Positions 38,313-51,601 of a stretch of 64,000 nucleotides of DNA are shown here, in pieces. How positions within the stretch are numbered: position 1 is the first letter of the stretch; each line of letters opens with the position of its first letter. The translations under genes were made by a program, and so were the position numbers. Source of the DNA: Paraspadella gotoi (lineage: Eukaryota; Chaetognatha); NCBI GenBank assembly GCA_051294375.1, contig CM119263.1, positions 6,425,645 through 6,489,644 of the forward strand, given 5' to 3'. Under the pieces are notes generated by a model. That model had not been told where the DNA came from and made no database searches. It was given only the letters and a program-made list of their open reading frames with translations.

Positions 38313-39120
38313 TTTCTAGATAATACTACTCACTATTTTCTTTTTGTTTAGAAAGCAATTTTTTTCTGCGGTCTTTCTTTTTTTTTTTTAACTTTTTCTC
38401 TCTTCCTTATTCCATTCATCGCCCCCTTCCGGCCTCTTCCGTTGTTTGAACAGCGGAGGGAAGTTCGACGTTTTCGTGAGCGTCAACAATTCGTTGTCGT
38501 CGTCGCGCGCGTCCGTCGTCCATTTCGTCGTCGGTTACGATTGTCAACCTCCGCGGGTGGAAATCGACTCTCCTTCGGTGCCGTTGCCCGGCCACGATGC
38601 CGGCTTCGGCGTCGTTCTCTGCAACCTCAAATTGACGCCGAAGCAACCAGTCTGGATCGAACCCAGGGTGAGTCGCTTAAACATAGTCCCCTTTGTTTTA
38701 CTTTCTTTGCTCTTCGATGTTTGCGATGTATTACAGATGGATGAGATTGATATCTGTTTGTTTTAAAAAATTCTCTGTATTCGATCTTTCTTTTTGTTGT
38801 TTGTGTGTTTAAGGAGTGTAACGAAAAATTCGTTTTTGAACAACAATTTGTTAAACAGTTTCTCAGGACATGTTTCGACTCTGTTTCGAGTCTTCATCAG
38901 CAAGTGAAAGAGAACATATAAGAATGCGCAGGATTTTATTCGTAAAACATCAGTTTTGGAGAGAGAGAGAGAGAGAGAGAGAGTAAGAGAGAGAAAAAAA
39001 GAAAAGAGTTTCCAACAAAGAATTGAGTGAGGGATAGTGGTCAGATGTGAGGACAGGTGAAGGTAAAGGCAGGGAAGAAGAGAGTGAGTGAATTTGAAAA
39101 TTGGAAAAATTGTGAAGAGA

Positions 39121-39151
<31 letters not shown>

Positions 39152-42100
39152 AGAGAGTGGAGAGAGAAAGATGAATCAATACATTAGGCAATGTACAACA
39201 ATGATAATTAGAGAATAACTAAATGTATAACTATAATTAAATAAGTTAGTTATTGACTGAGTTTGAATTTGAAGTAAGACATAGAGTCGAAACAAATTGT
39301 TGTTCAAAAAAGAATTTTTCGTTACACTCCTTAAAAAAATTCTCTGTAAATAGTTTCCTCTTTTTCGTCGTTCAATTATTTTGTAGCCGCTCGATTTCAT
39401 TAATTTTTTCCTCTTTCCCAACCAAGGTGAAAGTCTCATGCGCGAAGACCCAAACAGTTCGTCACCGGTGGAGCGTGTGGAGGTTCGAGGACGGTGAGCG
39501 AACCAAAAGCGTACGGTTGGAGGATGGTCTTGTCACAAATTTGGATCATCGCAGTATTTATCTGCCGGAAGGAAGCCTCGACGTCGGTCATTACGTCTTG
39601 GACGTTCACGTAAGCTTATAAGTTTTGCTTCGATTTCTAATGTCTATGCTGCTTTGTACTTAATTTTTATTAGTTTTCTGACTTTTTTAATAACTTCAAT
39701 TGCACTTGTGAAATCGAGGTATCCATGAACGGCACGATTCTCGAGGCAAACGCATCTTGCAAAGTGGACATCACCGATGAGCCTCTCAAGCTTTTTGTGG
39801 ATGGCGGATCCTTCAAGCAAGTTTTCGTCTCGGAAGCGGTCGTTGTCAACTCTCGCATTAATCGAAAGTCGTTGGAAGGTTCGCGAGACTAAGTTAATTT
39901 ACAAAGTAGTGGGAACCGCTAACCCCCTTTTTGATTAACTGTAACTTACCTTCCAGGAATCGCCTTGGCCTGGGATTGTTATCCTCTCGATGGCTTCGGG
40001 AAACCCTGTTTCCTCAGCTCTGTGCCGCTTCCAACCAACGTCACCTCTGTCTCCGTTCCGGCGTCGTCGTTCGACGTCTCCAACGGCGCCGCCTTCGTCT
40101 TCAACTTGACGGCGACCACTGCCGGCGCCAACGCTTCCGTCGATCAAGTCATCCAGATCGTCGATCGCGGGTTGTTGAGGTCAGTTGTTGTTGTAGTTTT
40201 GAAATGGGCTGAAATTGCCTGATGACTAAATTTTTAATTTTTGTTATAATTATGTGAAAATTATTCACTAACCTATTTTTTCTGTCTCCCTGACAGCCTC
40301 GCGGTGGAATGCGATCAATGTCGATCCGGGCGCGTCAACTCGAACGAGCGACTTTACCTGCGAGCCCTTTGCAACGGAGCTATTTGTGATCGTGGTGCGG
40401 TTGAGTTGAAGTGGTCGCTAAGTCTGGTATTGGACGGATCGCAACAGGATTTCAACGGTGAGTAGGCGTCGTAGTTTCCTTGCTTTGCAATAGGTTTTGC
40501 AAGAATACAGAATGTAGTCCATCGATATTCGTTGATGTATTTTAAGGTCCTGTCCAGAAGCGACCTCTATTTTTTGGTACATATCCTTTGTTAGTCTCCC
40601 ATGTTTGGTTTTTTGTTTACTAGGAAACAGATTTTAATTATTCTCGGTGTCAGTTGTCACCTTCCTTTCTAATGAGTCTAAAAGAGTCCGTCCTCGCAGA
40701 CACAAGAAAAAGAGCCCAAGTTTTGTTTAAAATGGAACAGAAATGGAAAAAATACGTGATCCGCCTCCTATGCACTCGTTGCTTCTTTTCTTTCTAATCG
40801 CTATAGGGCCTCAATCAGTTAGTTTTTCCTGAGCATCTGTTTTTTTCCATATGATATGATGAAAGATTAAGAGCATTTTTCATGTAGCAATTATTGTTTT
40901 AAAATAAAAATTATTAATAACTTTCATCGGCGAAACTAAAAATGGGCTAAATTTTTAAAAAGGTGAAAGTTTATGATAATATGATGAAACTTGAAGCTTT
41001 CCTGAAAAAACACAAAAGTCTCAAATTTTTGTTCACTTTGTCTCACGACTTTTTCTTTCCTTCTTGTTCTCCCGTCGCTGGGGAATTGTTTAATGTTTGG
41101 TCGGCGAGAAAGAAGAAGGAAATGAAATTCCCCGCCAAGGAATCGTGTTTTAGCGCCAAACCAACGTTTTCCAAGTCAAGGTGAAAAGTAGCCTTGGAGG
41201 CTTTTCCCTCCTTGCGTACGTGCTGCCACAAAAATGACGAGGACCGCCGGACCGCCGTCCATTATACGACGGACGACCCCCTGTTTACCGACTTTACCGT
41301 CGATGTTTGCCAATCCTATCACTCGGGGTTCCTCTCTTATTTTCGGATAATTTTTTTTCATGTACGACTGAAAATGCGCGTTCGTGATAGTTTTAATTCT
41401 TGCTAATGACGATTTTAAAGTAACCGTTACAATTTAAATGCCGTAATTTCGTTTATTTTAAAATAAAAAAGTTTTTTAATTGCTATTCGCTAACGGAGGT
41501 CGTTTTCTTTTTATGAGTTGTCCTGCGGGGAAGGAAGAAGCAATTATTGATTTTCTTTGCTGCTCAGCCGATTCCACGCCGATTCCACGCTGATTAAGGC
41601 TGAAATAGAGCAAATCCTCTGAGAGTGGAAGGAGCAAGAAAAATCGATGCTCTCAGAAAATATTAGGAAAATGTACGATCAAACGAAACTCGTACGGAAC
41701 GTGCAGAAAAATAACATTCACTCTCAGTTTAGACTTTTCTTACCTAAACAATGATAACAATCATAGAGGAGGGAAACACTGAATTGATCTAAAGAAAAAT
41801 AGACAGTTTTCTGAAGCATGCTTTATTTCAAAAAAATATTTGTATTCAACGCACCACTTGAAGTTGAAAGATTCTTTTTTCTGAAAACTCCGCTACGGAA
41901 AAATCCAGAAATCTTGCTCTTTTTGACATTTAACGACCGAGGGTCGTTTTTGTCCAGTTTTATTCGAACAACATCGAAAACGTGCGCAGATTTCGTTATA
42001 TAGTTTTGCGAAAATGAAGAAGTATAAGCTACATTGTGACCATTTAAAACCCGTCGCTAGAAAAAAATTCACCATACGAAAAAGTGTAAAGATTTTAATA

Positions 42101-43436
42101 TTTTGACAAAAAGATACTAGAAGACAAAACCGATACATTTTTTATGTATAGATATCATGTCCTTCGGCATACTTTTACTTAAAAAGTGAGAGGTAAATGA
42201 TGGCTTGAAAAATTATCTCCTCGCTCGATCGCTCAATGCTTTTAAATGAAAAAAAATTCTTACTTTCCGGACGATTTATGAAAAAGTCTTGAAAATTAGC
42301 AATCATATTGATTTTGCCTTAAAGCCCTTAAAAAATTGTATACTATGATATATTTTTAATTCTGTAGCATAAAAAATATTTTCTTAACAAGGCTTTCTTA
42401 TGATACCTATATTATTACATTATTATTACAGATTAATTTTTTACCAGAGCCATAAATTCCAGGTGACGAATTTCCTTTTATTCTTATTGAAAAGCTCGAA
42501 TTTACTCCTATCTTTTTACAAAACAAAATCAATTATAAAGAAATTTATACATAATGTATGCCTCATGTCTTTATCTATATAATAAAATTTTGAGTTCAAC
42601 CGAATTTCAAATGGTTATTAAAACCTCCGCTAACTATTCTAATCTCGTCTCATGCCCAAAATTGAGGAAAGTTGTTGTTGCGACGTCCGTTTCCCGGTAC
42701 ATCCATCCATTATTTAGCGATCTTTATCAACTTTTCATGTTTTTCTCGTCGGCAACAATTTTCCTCCGGTACGTGAGGGTGCGCGCTATCACGCGACGAC
42801 GTGACGCGGTCGCTGGGAACGTCACGTGAAAGGTCACGTGTCGCGCCGCGTAACGCGCCTCGTCCTCGTCGACGTCCCTTGTCTCTCCATCCCAGTTTTT
42901 TCTCCGCCTCTCGTGTTTAACGTCTCCGCAACGAAAGGGCTTCTTTCACTTTTCTCTACTTTACCCTTTTCTTATTCATTCCTTACTCGGGAATGGAGGC
43001 ATTGACTTGTAATTTGTAATTTTAATTTTTTTTTATTTAACCTTCATAAAGTTTTTTTTCAACGTACTTTTCCTCTTCAAAATTTTTTTATGAATGTTTT
43101 ATCCTACTTCATAATTCAAAACCAAAAAAAGTTTTATGATTTTTAATATGACTTTCAGACTTATTTTGTCCGTTGAAGCGATGAGAAACGAGCTGCACCG
43201 TAATATTTGCCACTTCTGAATTTAAAAACGCCTTTCTCTTCACGCCAGAATTCTCATTTAGCGACCTCGAACGAGATATATATATATGAAATTGGTACAA
43301 CCAATATAAAAATTATCCATTCATTTAATAAATAAGCTATCTTGCCCCTGACTTTGGACAGGCTTTGGTGGTTTAAGGCCTCCATCACTCTTACAAGATA
43401 ATGTCATAGCAGGTCCCTGCAAGCTTTCAATCAAGA

Positions 43437-43512
<76 letters not shown>

Positions 43513-46500
43513 AAGAGAGACAGCGTGCGAGATATAGAGCCGGGCTCCTTCATTCCCTGAGTCGGGCGTGTGGAAGAGGATGAAAAGGGGAATACTTCAC
43601 TCCTTTCTTTTCTGGGTGGTTGAGAACTTCCAAGGATGAACCGATCGAGTCAGCTTCTTTAACGTGTTAAACTCGAAATGATTTATTGTGTGAAAAATAC
43701 TTGTATGGCTTCCGACCATCCTTTTCTTGATTGATGGGTCTCTTTTAACTCACTTCTTTCCACTTACAACTCCGATTTGGCATAAGTGGGGAATTTTTTT
43801 TTCCTGTTTTCCTGTTAATCAGCTTTAAAATTACTCTTAACTTGATAAATTTTTTTATCAAGTTTCTAACATATAGAAACTTGAAACTGAAACGAAAAAA
43901 ATAAATTCACAAGATTTTTGTTGTATTTTTCTTGTTTAATTTGATTTAAAACCTTTGGTTAAAATTTCTATCTTCACCATCTGCGTTTAATTTCCTCTTG
44001 GGAGTTTCTTCGCCTCGTTCCTTCTCAATCCACGAAGGCATCATAAGCATTGACTCTGAATTCTCGCCCCTCGAACAGAAACTTTCCGCTCAAACTAAGG
44101 ATTGCGATCGAATGGCAAAAAAAAAAGAAATAAAAATTAAAAAAAAAACACTTTCTTTTCGATGCGTTTACTGCTCAACACTGACTTGTTTATTCCCGAC
44201 TAACAAAAGAAAAATATAACTCGATTTAAAAAAAAAAACTGATGTAAAAAAAGCACGGAAGTAATTCAATTGTATAGGTGCCGAGAGAAAACCATCGTTC
44301 GGACTTCGCCAACAAATTAAATTCGGCTCAATCACGTCTTTAAAGTGGCGATTTGGTATGAGAGCATGGTTTGAATCAGCTTAAAAAAACCTATATTTAT
44401 TTTTGTTCTTATACAGTCCGATCGGATGACACACCTGCACAATTGCTCAGTTAATTACGAAGCAATGTAAAAATAATCTCTAAATGTTGAAACTTTCCGA
44501 AGCAGCATTTGTCAAACGAATTGTAATTAACTCTTCGAACTTAAAAAACACGTAAGTTTATTTTCAGTTCCGATCTCTTAAAACAATTATTTACAACTGT
44601 AATGATTGTTGATCTTACTCTGTAGTCTACACCTTGTTAGTGTATATCTGTTTCGAATTAAATTTTATTTTTGGCAGAGATTGTGATGGTTGTGACAGTA
44701 ATGTGAAGATGATCTGTTTATATGATTAAATCCGTTTTTGGCGGTTAATTTTATCTGTTACTCTTTCTTAGTATTAACTTGCCTACTTTAACGGTAGTAT
44801 TTCATACCCCGTTACTCGTCCGAGAATCAGCAGCACCTATGGCGCCGGAGGTAGCACGAGCTCCTCCCAACCCAAAGGACTCAGCTTCACGCCCTGCTGA
44901 TTCGCACAGAACAGCGCGACGGGGGCGTCTCACCCACCTATAGTGACTGACTACAGCCCGATCCGAAGTTCGGGACCTTGTGTGCAACGGACGGTGAACT
45001 GCTCGCGGCATCGTCTTCCACACTGCAATATTTTTAGTTGCGCCGCTAGTACTCAATAAGTCACTTTTCTGTTGGTTGATATGTCTGACAATCGGTCTGT
45101 ACTACTTGCGTTAAAAATATTTATGAGTTGGATAATAATTCATTGATTTGTTTTATCTTTTTTAGGTACTGTGCATTAAGTATGCTTGTTCAGTCACGTG
45201 ATTTTTTTACTGAAGATTACATGACCCGATATTAAATGCTGCATAACTCGTGAAAAACTGAGTTTTTTTAATAATTATTTGGCAGAATAGTGAAGTATCT
45301 GTGAATGATTCTTGTGTAATGTGTATGTGTTTTATAAAATTGGTACAACCAATATAAAAATTATCCATTCATTTAATAAACAAGCTATATTGCCCCTGAC
45401 TTTGGACAGGTTTTGGTGGTTTAAGGCCTTCATCACTCTTACAATCTTATATTTGTTTAGTCACATGACTGCAAAACTGGTGAAGTAATCATAAAGTAAA
45501 TGCGCGTATTTGGCCTAAAATTTGTTCGTTTTAATTAAAACTTTGTAGATTAACCATAGAATGTTTATCACTCCTATATTTTAAAGTTATGTTGTCTCGT
45601 TATTACGCAGGAATACATGTGATAATAAAGTCACTATGGCGCATCACATTGAAATTACCGTTTTTATTTATGCAAATGAATGTTTGATACAATCATTATA
45701 ATTTTGATAGGAAAAAATAGCAATAGTTTTGAGCAGAACATAATGAGTAATAAAAGGAAATTTTAACTCTCGTACCTTTCATGAAAAACGGTTTAAAAAA
45801 GTATTGCCGGCCATAATGTAAAATGTAAACAAATTGGGTCAAACACCGAGCCTTGAAATCTGCCATCATCGGATTTCAATTTGTCTGATTTTAAAGACAT
45901 TTTATAAAACATTATTTTATTGTATCCTGAACGCCTCAAAAAACCGAATAGCTTATTTATTAGTACTGTTGCATTAAATCCCGCTTTCCCAGTCTCAAAC
46001 AGATCAGTACTGTTATAAAGGATGTTTTATCACTTAAGGATCAAGGTATAAACTTTTGTAGTATAAAAATAAATAAAAAATAATCTTTATTTATAAAAAT
46101 TTATCTAAGTACTTTTGCTAAACCGTTGGAACCCAATGCTGTTCGAAATTAAGTTTTTAAAACGCGCCAGAAAAAGGATTGTCGGAAAAGATTGGTTCCA
46201 TTGAATGTGAGGAAGAGAGAGCGCCGCGGGTAGAATTTTTCAATCAGAATCTTGGAGCGCGCGCGTGCTCTCAGACAAGAAGTGGGTCCCCGAAGGAAGG
46301 AGATTATGAGTTTCATTATTTCGGTAAATATGGCCAAGCACGATATCACGCACGCGGGATAAGTCACGTGACGAGGGTCGCAGCAAGGGAAACGGATATT
46401 AGATAAGATTTTGAGCCTCTTTCGATTTCACCCGCTCCCGTCAACTTGCACTGATTTTTATCTCCACTTGCATCCAACCAATTTTCTTTTTTTTTTCAAA

Positions 46501-49500
46501 CTTTTTTATAATCTATGCTTTGCCCAAGATTGCCTTTAATGTATCGGTTTTTACAGGTCTTAAATTCCCTCAACATTGGTTATAATCTCATTTCTAATAA
46601 TATCATTTCCCCGTTTTCCCGTTTTTATTTAAACTGGATTTTAATGTTTACCGATTATTGAGCTGTTTCACTCTGACGCCTGAACTCCTCGAAGAGAAGA
46701 TCCTCACAAAAAAAAAAAATCTCGCGTGATTCTTTTCCCTAATAAAAATAAAAGGACATAATATCGCGAATAATGGATCGCTCCCTGCCGCTTAAAATTA
46801 TATATTAAGCCTCGCATTGCAGGAGTCAAAAAGAAATTTCTCTTATTACGAGTTATTATTTAGGACATTAACTTAGTGATGTTGTCCAGATATTTTTTTA
46901 AAGTTTTATTGCGGTTCTACTTTCCTCAACCGTCTCTCATTAAGCTTTTCAGTGTAGTGGCCTCAGAAAAAAACGAAAGGGTTTTTAACAGATTCGCCAA
47001 GTCAAGTATTTAGTTGTTTTTTTTTGTTTTTTTTTTCTGAAAAGAAAACGGAGCAAACAAATAATTGCGGTAATGGTTGCAAAAACTTATATATGTTAAC
47101 AATCAAAGTGAAGTATTTAGTAAAAAGAAACAATTATTTTTTCGTCACTGTCTCTAGTACAAAGTAACCTAAAATCGTTTCCGACATACTAACCAAATAC
47201 TGTTTGTTCGTTTAGCGAACCGAGCGACAGCTGGTCGCTGCCAAGTTTACCCAATGTCCTCGGTTGAGAAGGAGCTCGTCTCTCAAAGCCGCTTTTCAAA
47301 CTCCAAATCCCGCAGGGGAGAAAGAGCTGTCGCCCATCCCTTTTTTCTCCTTCGACCCTCTTTCGTCGGCGTCTCCCAATATCCGGTGACGTGGCGGTCG
47401 TTTAGCTCAGCGCTCCGGCTCTGCTTCCGCCGTGTCGAGACAATCTTATCGGACCGAAAAGGGGAAATTAGGGGAACTCGATTAGATTCCGTGGAGAAAC
47501 TTGATGAAAAAAATTTTTATGACCTCTAACTTTTCGGTGTACTGAAACGGGGCGATTCGCCCTGGAAATTTTTTTCAACGAGCTTGAAGAATAAAATCAT
47601 GTATAATATGTATTTATTTTGGTTTAATCTGTATTGTTGCGTACCTACCATGAGGACACTCGGTGGAAAAAGTATTTAGGATTAGTATTTAGGATTCGCC
47701 ACTGTTTGTCGAAATATTGATCCAAAAAATTTTCATGCCGGTGCATTAATGTGACTTGAGATCGAGATCAGAGAAAACCCAACTCCGAACGAATTTCAAA
47801 TCGGATTCGGAACCATCTGTCGGCCTTCGCTTTTGCTTAAATAAATTTAACTCCTTCGTATGTCCATTTGCGAATTACACCCATGAAATATTTACATAAG
47901 CTGTTGTTTTAATATAAACTGGATAATGGATTGTGGCAGCAAGACTTAAAGCTGCCTCACTGCTGTCCGTCCTCAGCCTCGTCTCAATGGCTGAGCAGGC
48001 TAAATCATCTCATTCCATCCGTGCGTCCCGGGTTCAATCCCTGGGTATCCCGGTTCTGGCTTAAATGTGACGGTGCCGGTATAAACATGCCAGTGACAGG
48101 AGGCGGTCACTGAGGGTCCGCAGCCCCTATGCCAGTTGGTGAGATACCCCGCGCCCCGGGTATCACATGCTATCCTCCCGTTGCCATAGGATATCCTTTC
48201 CATTTTTAATTTACCATTAATAATTTGATTTAATGCCGTCGAATAAGATAATTAAAAATATGGTGGTTTTTGTTTGGCATGGTTAAAAGTATGAAATGTT
48301 TTACATTTGCTGAACATAAGTGGACGATTGTTAAACATGGGCTAAATTGTACATTCGCCGACCGGAATTTTGTGGTCGGTTTTTCGTTTCTTATGAGCGA
48401 TATATTAAAATTTCATTACGTAAAAAAACAATAATAGTAAAAAAACTTTTAATTAAATATTTTATTTTGAAAACTATCCCTATCCCGAACCACAATTAAC
48501 CCTAACCAATTAAAGAAGAATGTAAAAAAAATTTTTGTCAACTAACGAAAATGTAAAAAAAAACATAAAATTAAAATGAATATTCATATTATTGTGTAAA
48601 CTGAAACTCGAGGATATTGTTAGAGGGAAAAAAAAAGTTAGGGTAGTTAAGGTAAAAAAGTCGAAAAATAAATTTACCCGAAACCTGATTAATAAAAAAA
48701 TAGTTGTTAGAAAATTTGTTTATAAAAAAAATTAAATTTGAAAATAATATGGTTTAACGGGCATAAAGGCTGTCGGCGAAAGAAAAATTTTACCATTTAA
48801 CGTATAACAAAAATTAATTTCCCTTGTATAATTACTTTAAACATTCGGAAACAACTGTTTACTACTTCATTGAATTTATTTTATGCCCTTTGTTGGATGT
48901 AATATCAATGTTTTTTTCATAACTATTTCATGTATTTGGTTTTTAGTTCCAAAGTTATCTTTTTCAACGATTCATACATTTTCACAAGTTTTCCGCCACT
49001 ACGGTATATTTGCATAAAATTATTTTGATAAGTCTTTAACTCTTTTGTAACAGGAGATTGAGAAAACTTTTGAGACCCTTAGTGATTTTATTTAATTTTC
49101 TCTTTTCCACCCCCACATTTTTTGGCTTTGCTTTTGCAAGAGAATCTGAGGTGTTTACTCCCTGGAGGGTTGTCGGAATTTTCTTCACATCTGGTCACGT
49201 GACGTCATCTTTTCAGCAGTCTTCAATTTGTCTAACACATTTTCCCGCGATTATTTCTCTGGATAGAAAAAATTTTGCATAATATTTCGGTTTTTTTTAG
49301 CTGCCTTGAAGAAATATTAAAGAAACGATTGCAACACATTGAGCGTAATCGACTCTAACCCTGGTTTTATTTTTTTTTCTTTAGAGAAAACAAAGTGTTT
49401 TTGAATTTTTTACGATTTTATTTTAATAGACGGACATGTTTCGACTCTTTGAATTCGTGTCTTCATCAGCATTTTTTTTCCCTATATTTTGACAAATAAT

Positions 49501-51564
49501 CTTCCATAGACAGATTTTGCCACTTCGAGCTGTTTTTTGGCCATATATTTTATTTTGCTTTTTCTTAATTTCCTTTTAGAAGTCACAAATGGATGCATGC
49601 GGGAAAATGATGCTGGGTCATATATCGCCAGAGACAAAAGCTCCGGAGGTAAGATCATTCGTTTTTCTGTTTGCCTTTAGATCTGTACTGTATGATGTGC
49701 TTTAATTTTTTCTGGCCTGCGAGGCTCCAAAGGGATGCTCGTTTAAAAGTTTTTGCAATAAGTTGCATTTAAGAAAACTCCATTTCTTAAAGAGCTAAGC
49801 TAAGCTACATATATTATGAACACACCCACCTCTTCGACATAACTTTTTTTATTTTGTGGTTTTGCACATAAGTGGCGTCGTCGTCGTCGTTGTCGTTGGC
49901 GTTCCAAATTATAGATCGCCTTTTTGATGATTAAATTTATATACAGCTTCTCATCATCGATGTCCTTAAAATTGAGTCTGGTCAGTTATTAAATATGTTT
50001 TGTTTACGTTTTAACAAAACAAACAAATTTTCTCTTTTATTTTTATATTTATTTCTCTCTCTTTTCTTTTTTAATTACATGTCTCTCTCCCTCTCTCTTT
50101 TCCCAAGTCACTGAAAAAAACGAGTCTGCAGCTGGCTCTGCAGGGGCTTATTCTTTTTCTCTCTTTTCTCCTGCTGCTTCTGCTGCTGCCTTTTGATTTT
50201 TTTTTTTCTCTCTCTCTCTGCGTTTTTATTAAAAAAATTTAAATAGGATTGAACTCGTAAAATTAGGCATTGCATTTGTGCATGTTATCATTTTGCTATT
50301 GCAACATCGGGTTTTTATTTCGTTTTTTTTTTCAGGGGCTGCGTCTGCTGATTAGTTTATTTTTTGACAATGACAATTTTTTTTCTTCTTTTTTTTCAGA
50401 AACTGTAACTTTAATTTTCCTCGGTACTTTATTATTTTTTTCATTACCAATCGTAAAATATAGTTTTTCTTTCTGTTTATAAATTAATTTTTATTTTTTT
50501 TAGTATCAAAATTTGTCGTCAATCCAGATTTTTCTCATGCAATTGCGACGATCCTTATGCTTTTAAGATTTTTTTAACGTAGTATTAACCGTAAAATATA
50601 ATTCTTTCTTTCTTAGCCACCTTTCGCTCCTACAACGACGACCCTCTGACCGCTAGCCGAGCCTCTCGCCGCTCGCAGATAGGATTGCCGGAAGTCGATC
50701 GCGATGCGGTGGCCCCGGGTCTTGCGGAACAATGGCCGCCGTCGCGGTGGCGGCTGCAGCAGGAGCCGCAGCAGTCACAGCGTGGCCAACGAAGCGGTCA
50801 CTCCCTTTTCGACGACGGTTCGGGTTTCTCCGCCGCGGACGGACGGACGGACACCCGACACCAGGGCGCCGACCAGTCGCTGGATACCCGACACGAGGGG
50901 CTCGAGTTACGGTCGGTCAACGGGTCGCCCGCCTTGACCGAAGGGGAGGGTAGTAGACGTCGTCGTTCGCTTGGACGACGAGGGCAAAGAGGAGGAGAGT
51001 GGAAGGAGGAAGATGGGGAGGAGAGTGAAAGAGGGGGTGGACGAGATAATCGAAGACGGCAGAGCGCGGGACGCGACGGGTTTTCACGATCTATCGAGCG
51101 GCGACCCCAGATGGACACGCCCCTGCTTTCGGGGCAGAGGAGGAGCGGTGGAGGTAAGCTGAAAAGATATTTTGTTTGTAAAATTATCAGAGTTGCAGTT
51201 TATGCCGAAACTCTCCATACTGACCTTTATTTTTTTATTTATTTTTTATTTATTTTTTTTTTTTTTTGCAATTTTCAGATCCTGTGGATCTTTCCCCCTT
51301 TCCCGGTCCCGATTCCAACCCCGTCGAAATGGGGTGGGGTCAGGAAGGAGCTTCCGGGGGACGACAACCCAATAACCCCGCCGAACCGGAAACCAAACCA
51401 GGTAGAACTTGCTTTTCTTTTTGGTTTTTCCGGGTGGAAATAAAGGCTAATGGGAGAATAAATACGGAGAAAAAAAAAAGACCCAAACTTTTTGCAGCTT
51501 AATCGGGGGATCTGTTTGTTTTCTTTTTGTTTTGTCTTTTTGTTTTTTTTTGTTTTGTCTTTTC

Positions 51565-51601
<37 letters not shown>

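Larger units (their letters stand above)
37384..44414 (+). repeat. 7 kb duplicated block, copy 2
   Basis: Second copy of 30450-37383. Its exons are in frame. It contains a 189 N gap (37632-37820) where copy 1 has 30704-30838. Ends at TTTTTGTTCTTATA, after which unique DNA resumes. Confidence 0.9.
40458..49579 (+). other. 9.1 kb PC1 intron
   Basis: Longest intron. It contains the end of duplicate copy 2, R2 copies at 43286 and 45333, two SINE-type repeats (44815, 47960), CpG-richer islets (42760-42890, 46185-46400, 47220-47470), and a hammerhead-like core (49432). No further exon found; exon 31 to 32 joins in phase (g + aa). Confidence 0.65.

Noticed and set aside
38737-38765. Possible short exon after TATTACAG (ATGGATGAG).
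   Set aside because: Exon 27 already joins exon 28 in phase 0 with REJ continuity; this piece has no donor.
47254-47529. 91-codon open frame in the long intron.
   Set aside because: No domain, no splice fit to PC1 phases; probably chance in a GC-richer islet.
47988-48041. A true tRNA gene.
   Set aside because: Boxes A and B are good, but a convincing acceptor stem and anticodon arm could not be paired; a tRNA-derived SINE explains the longer body.
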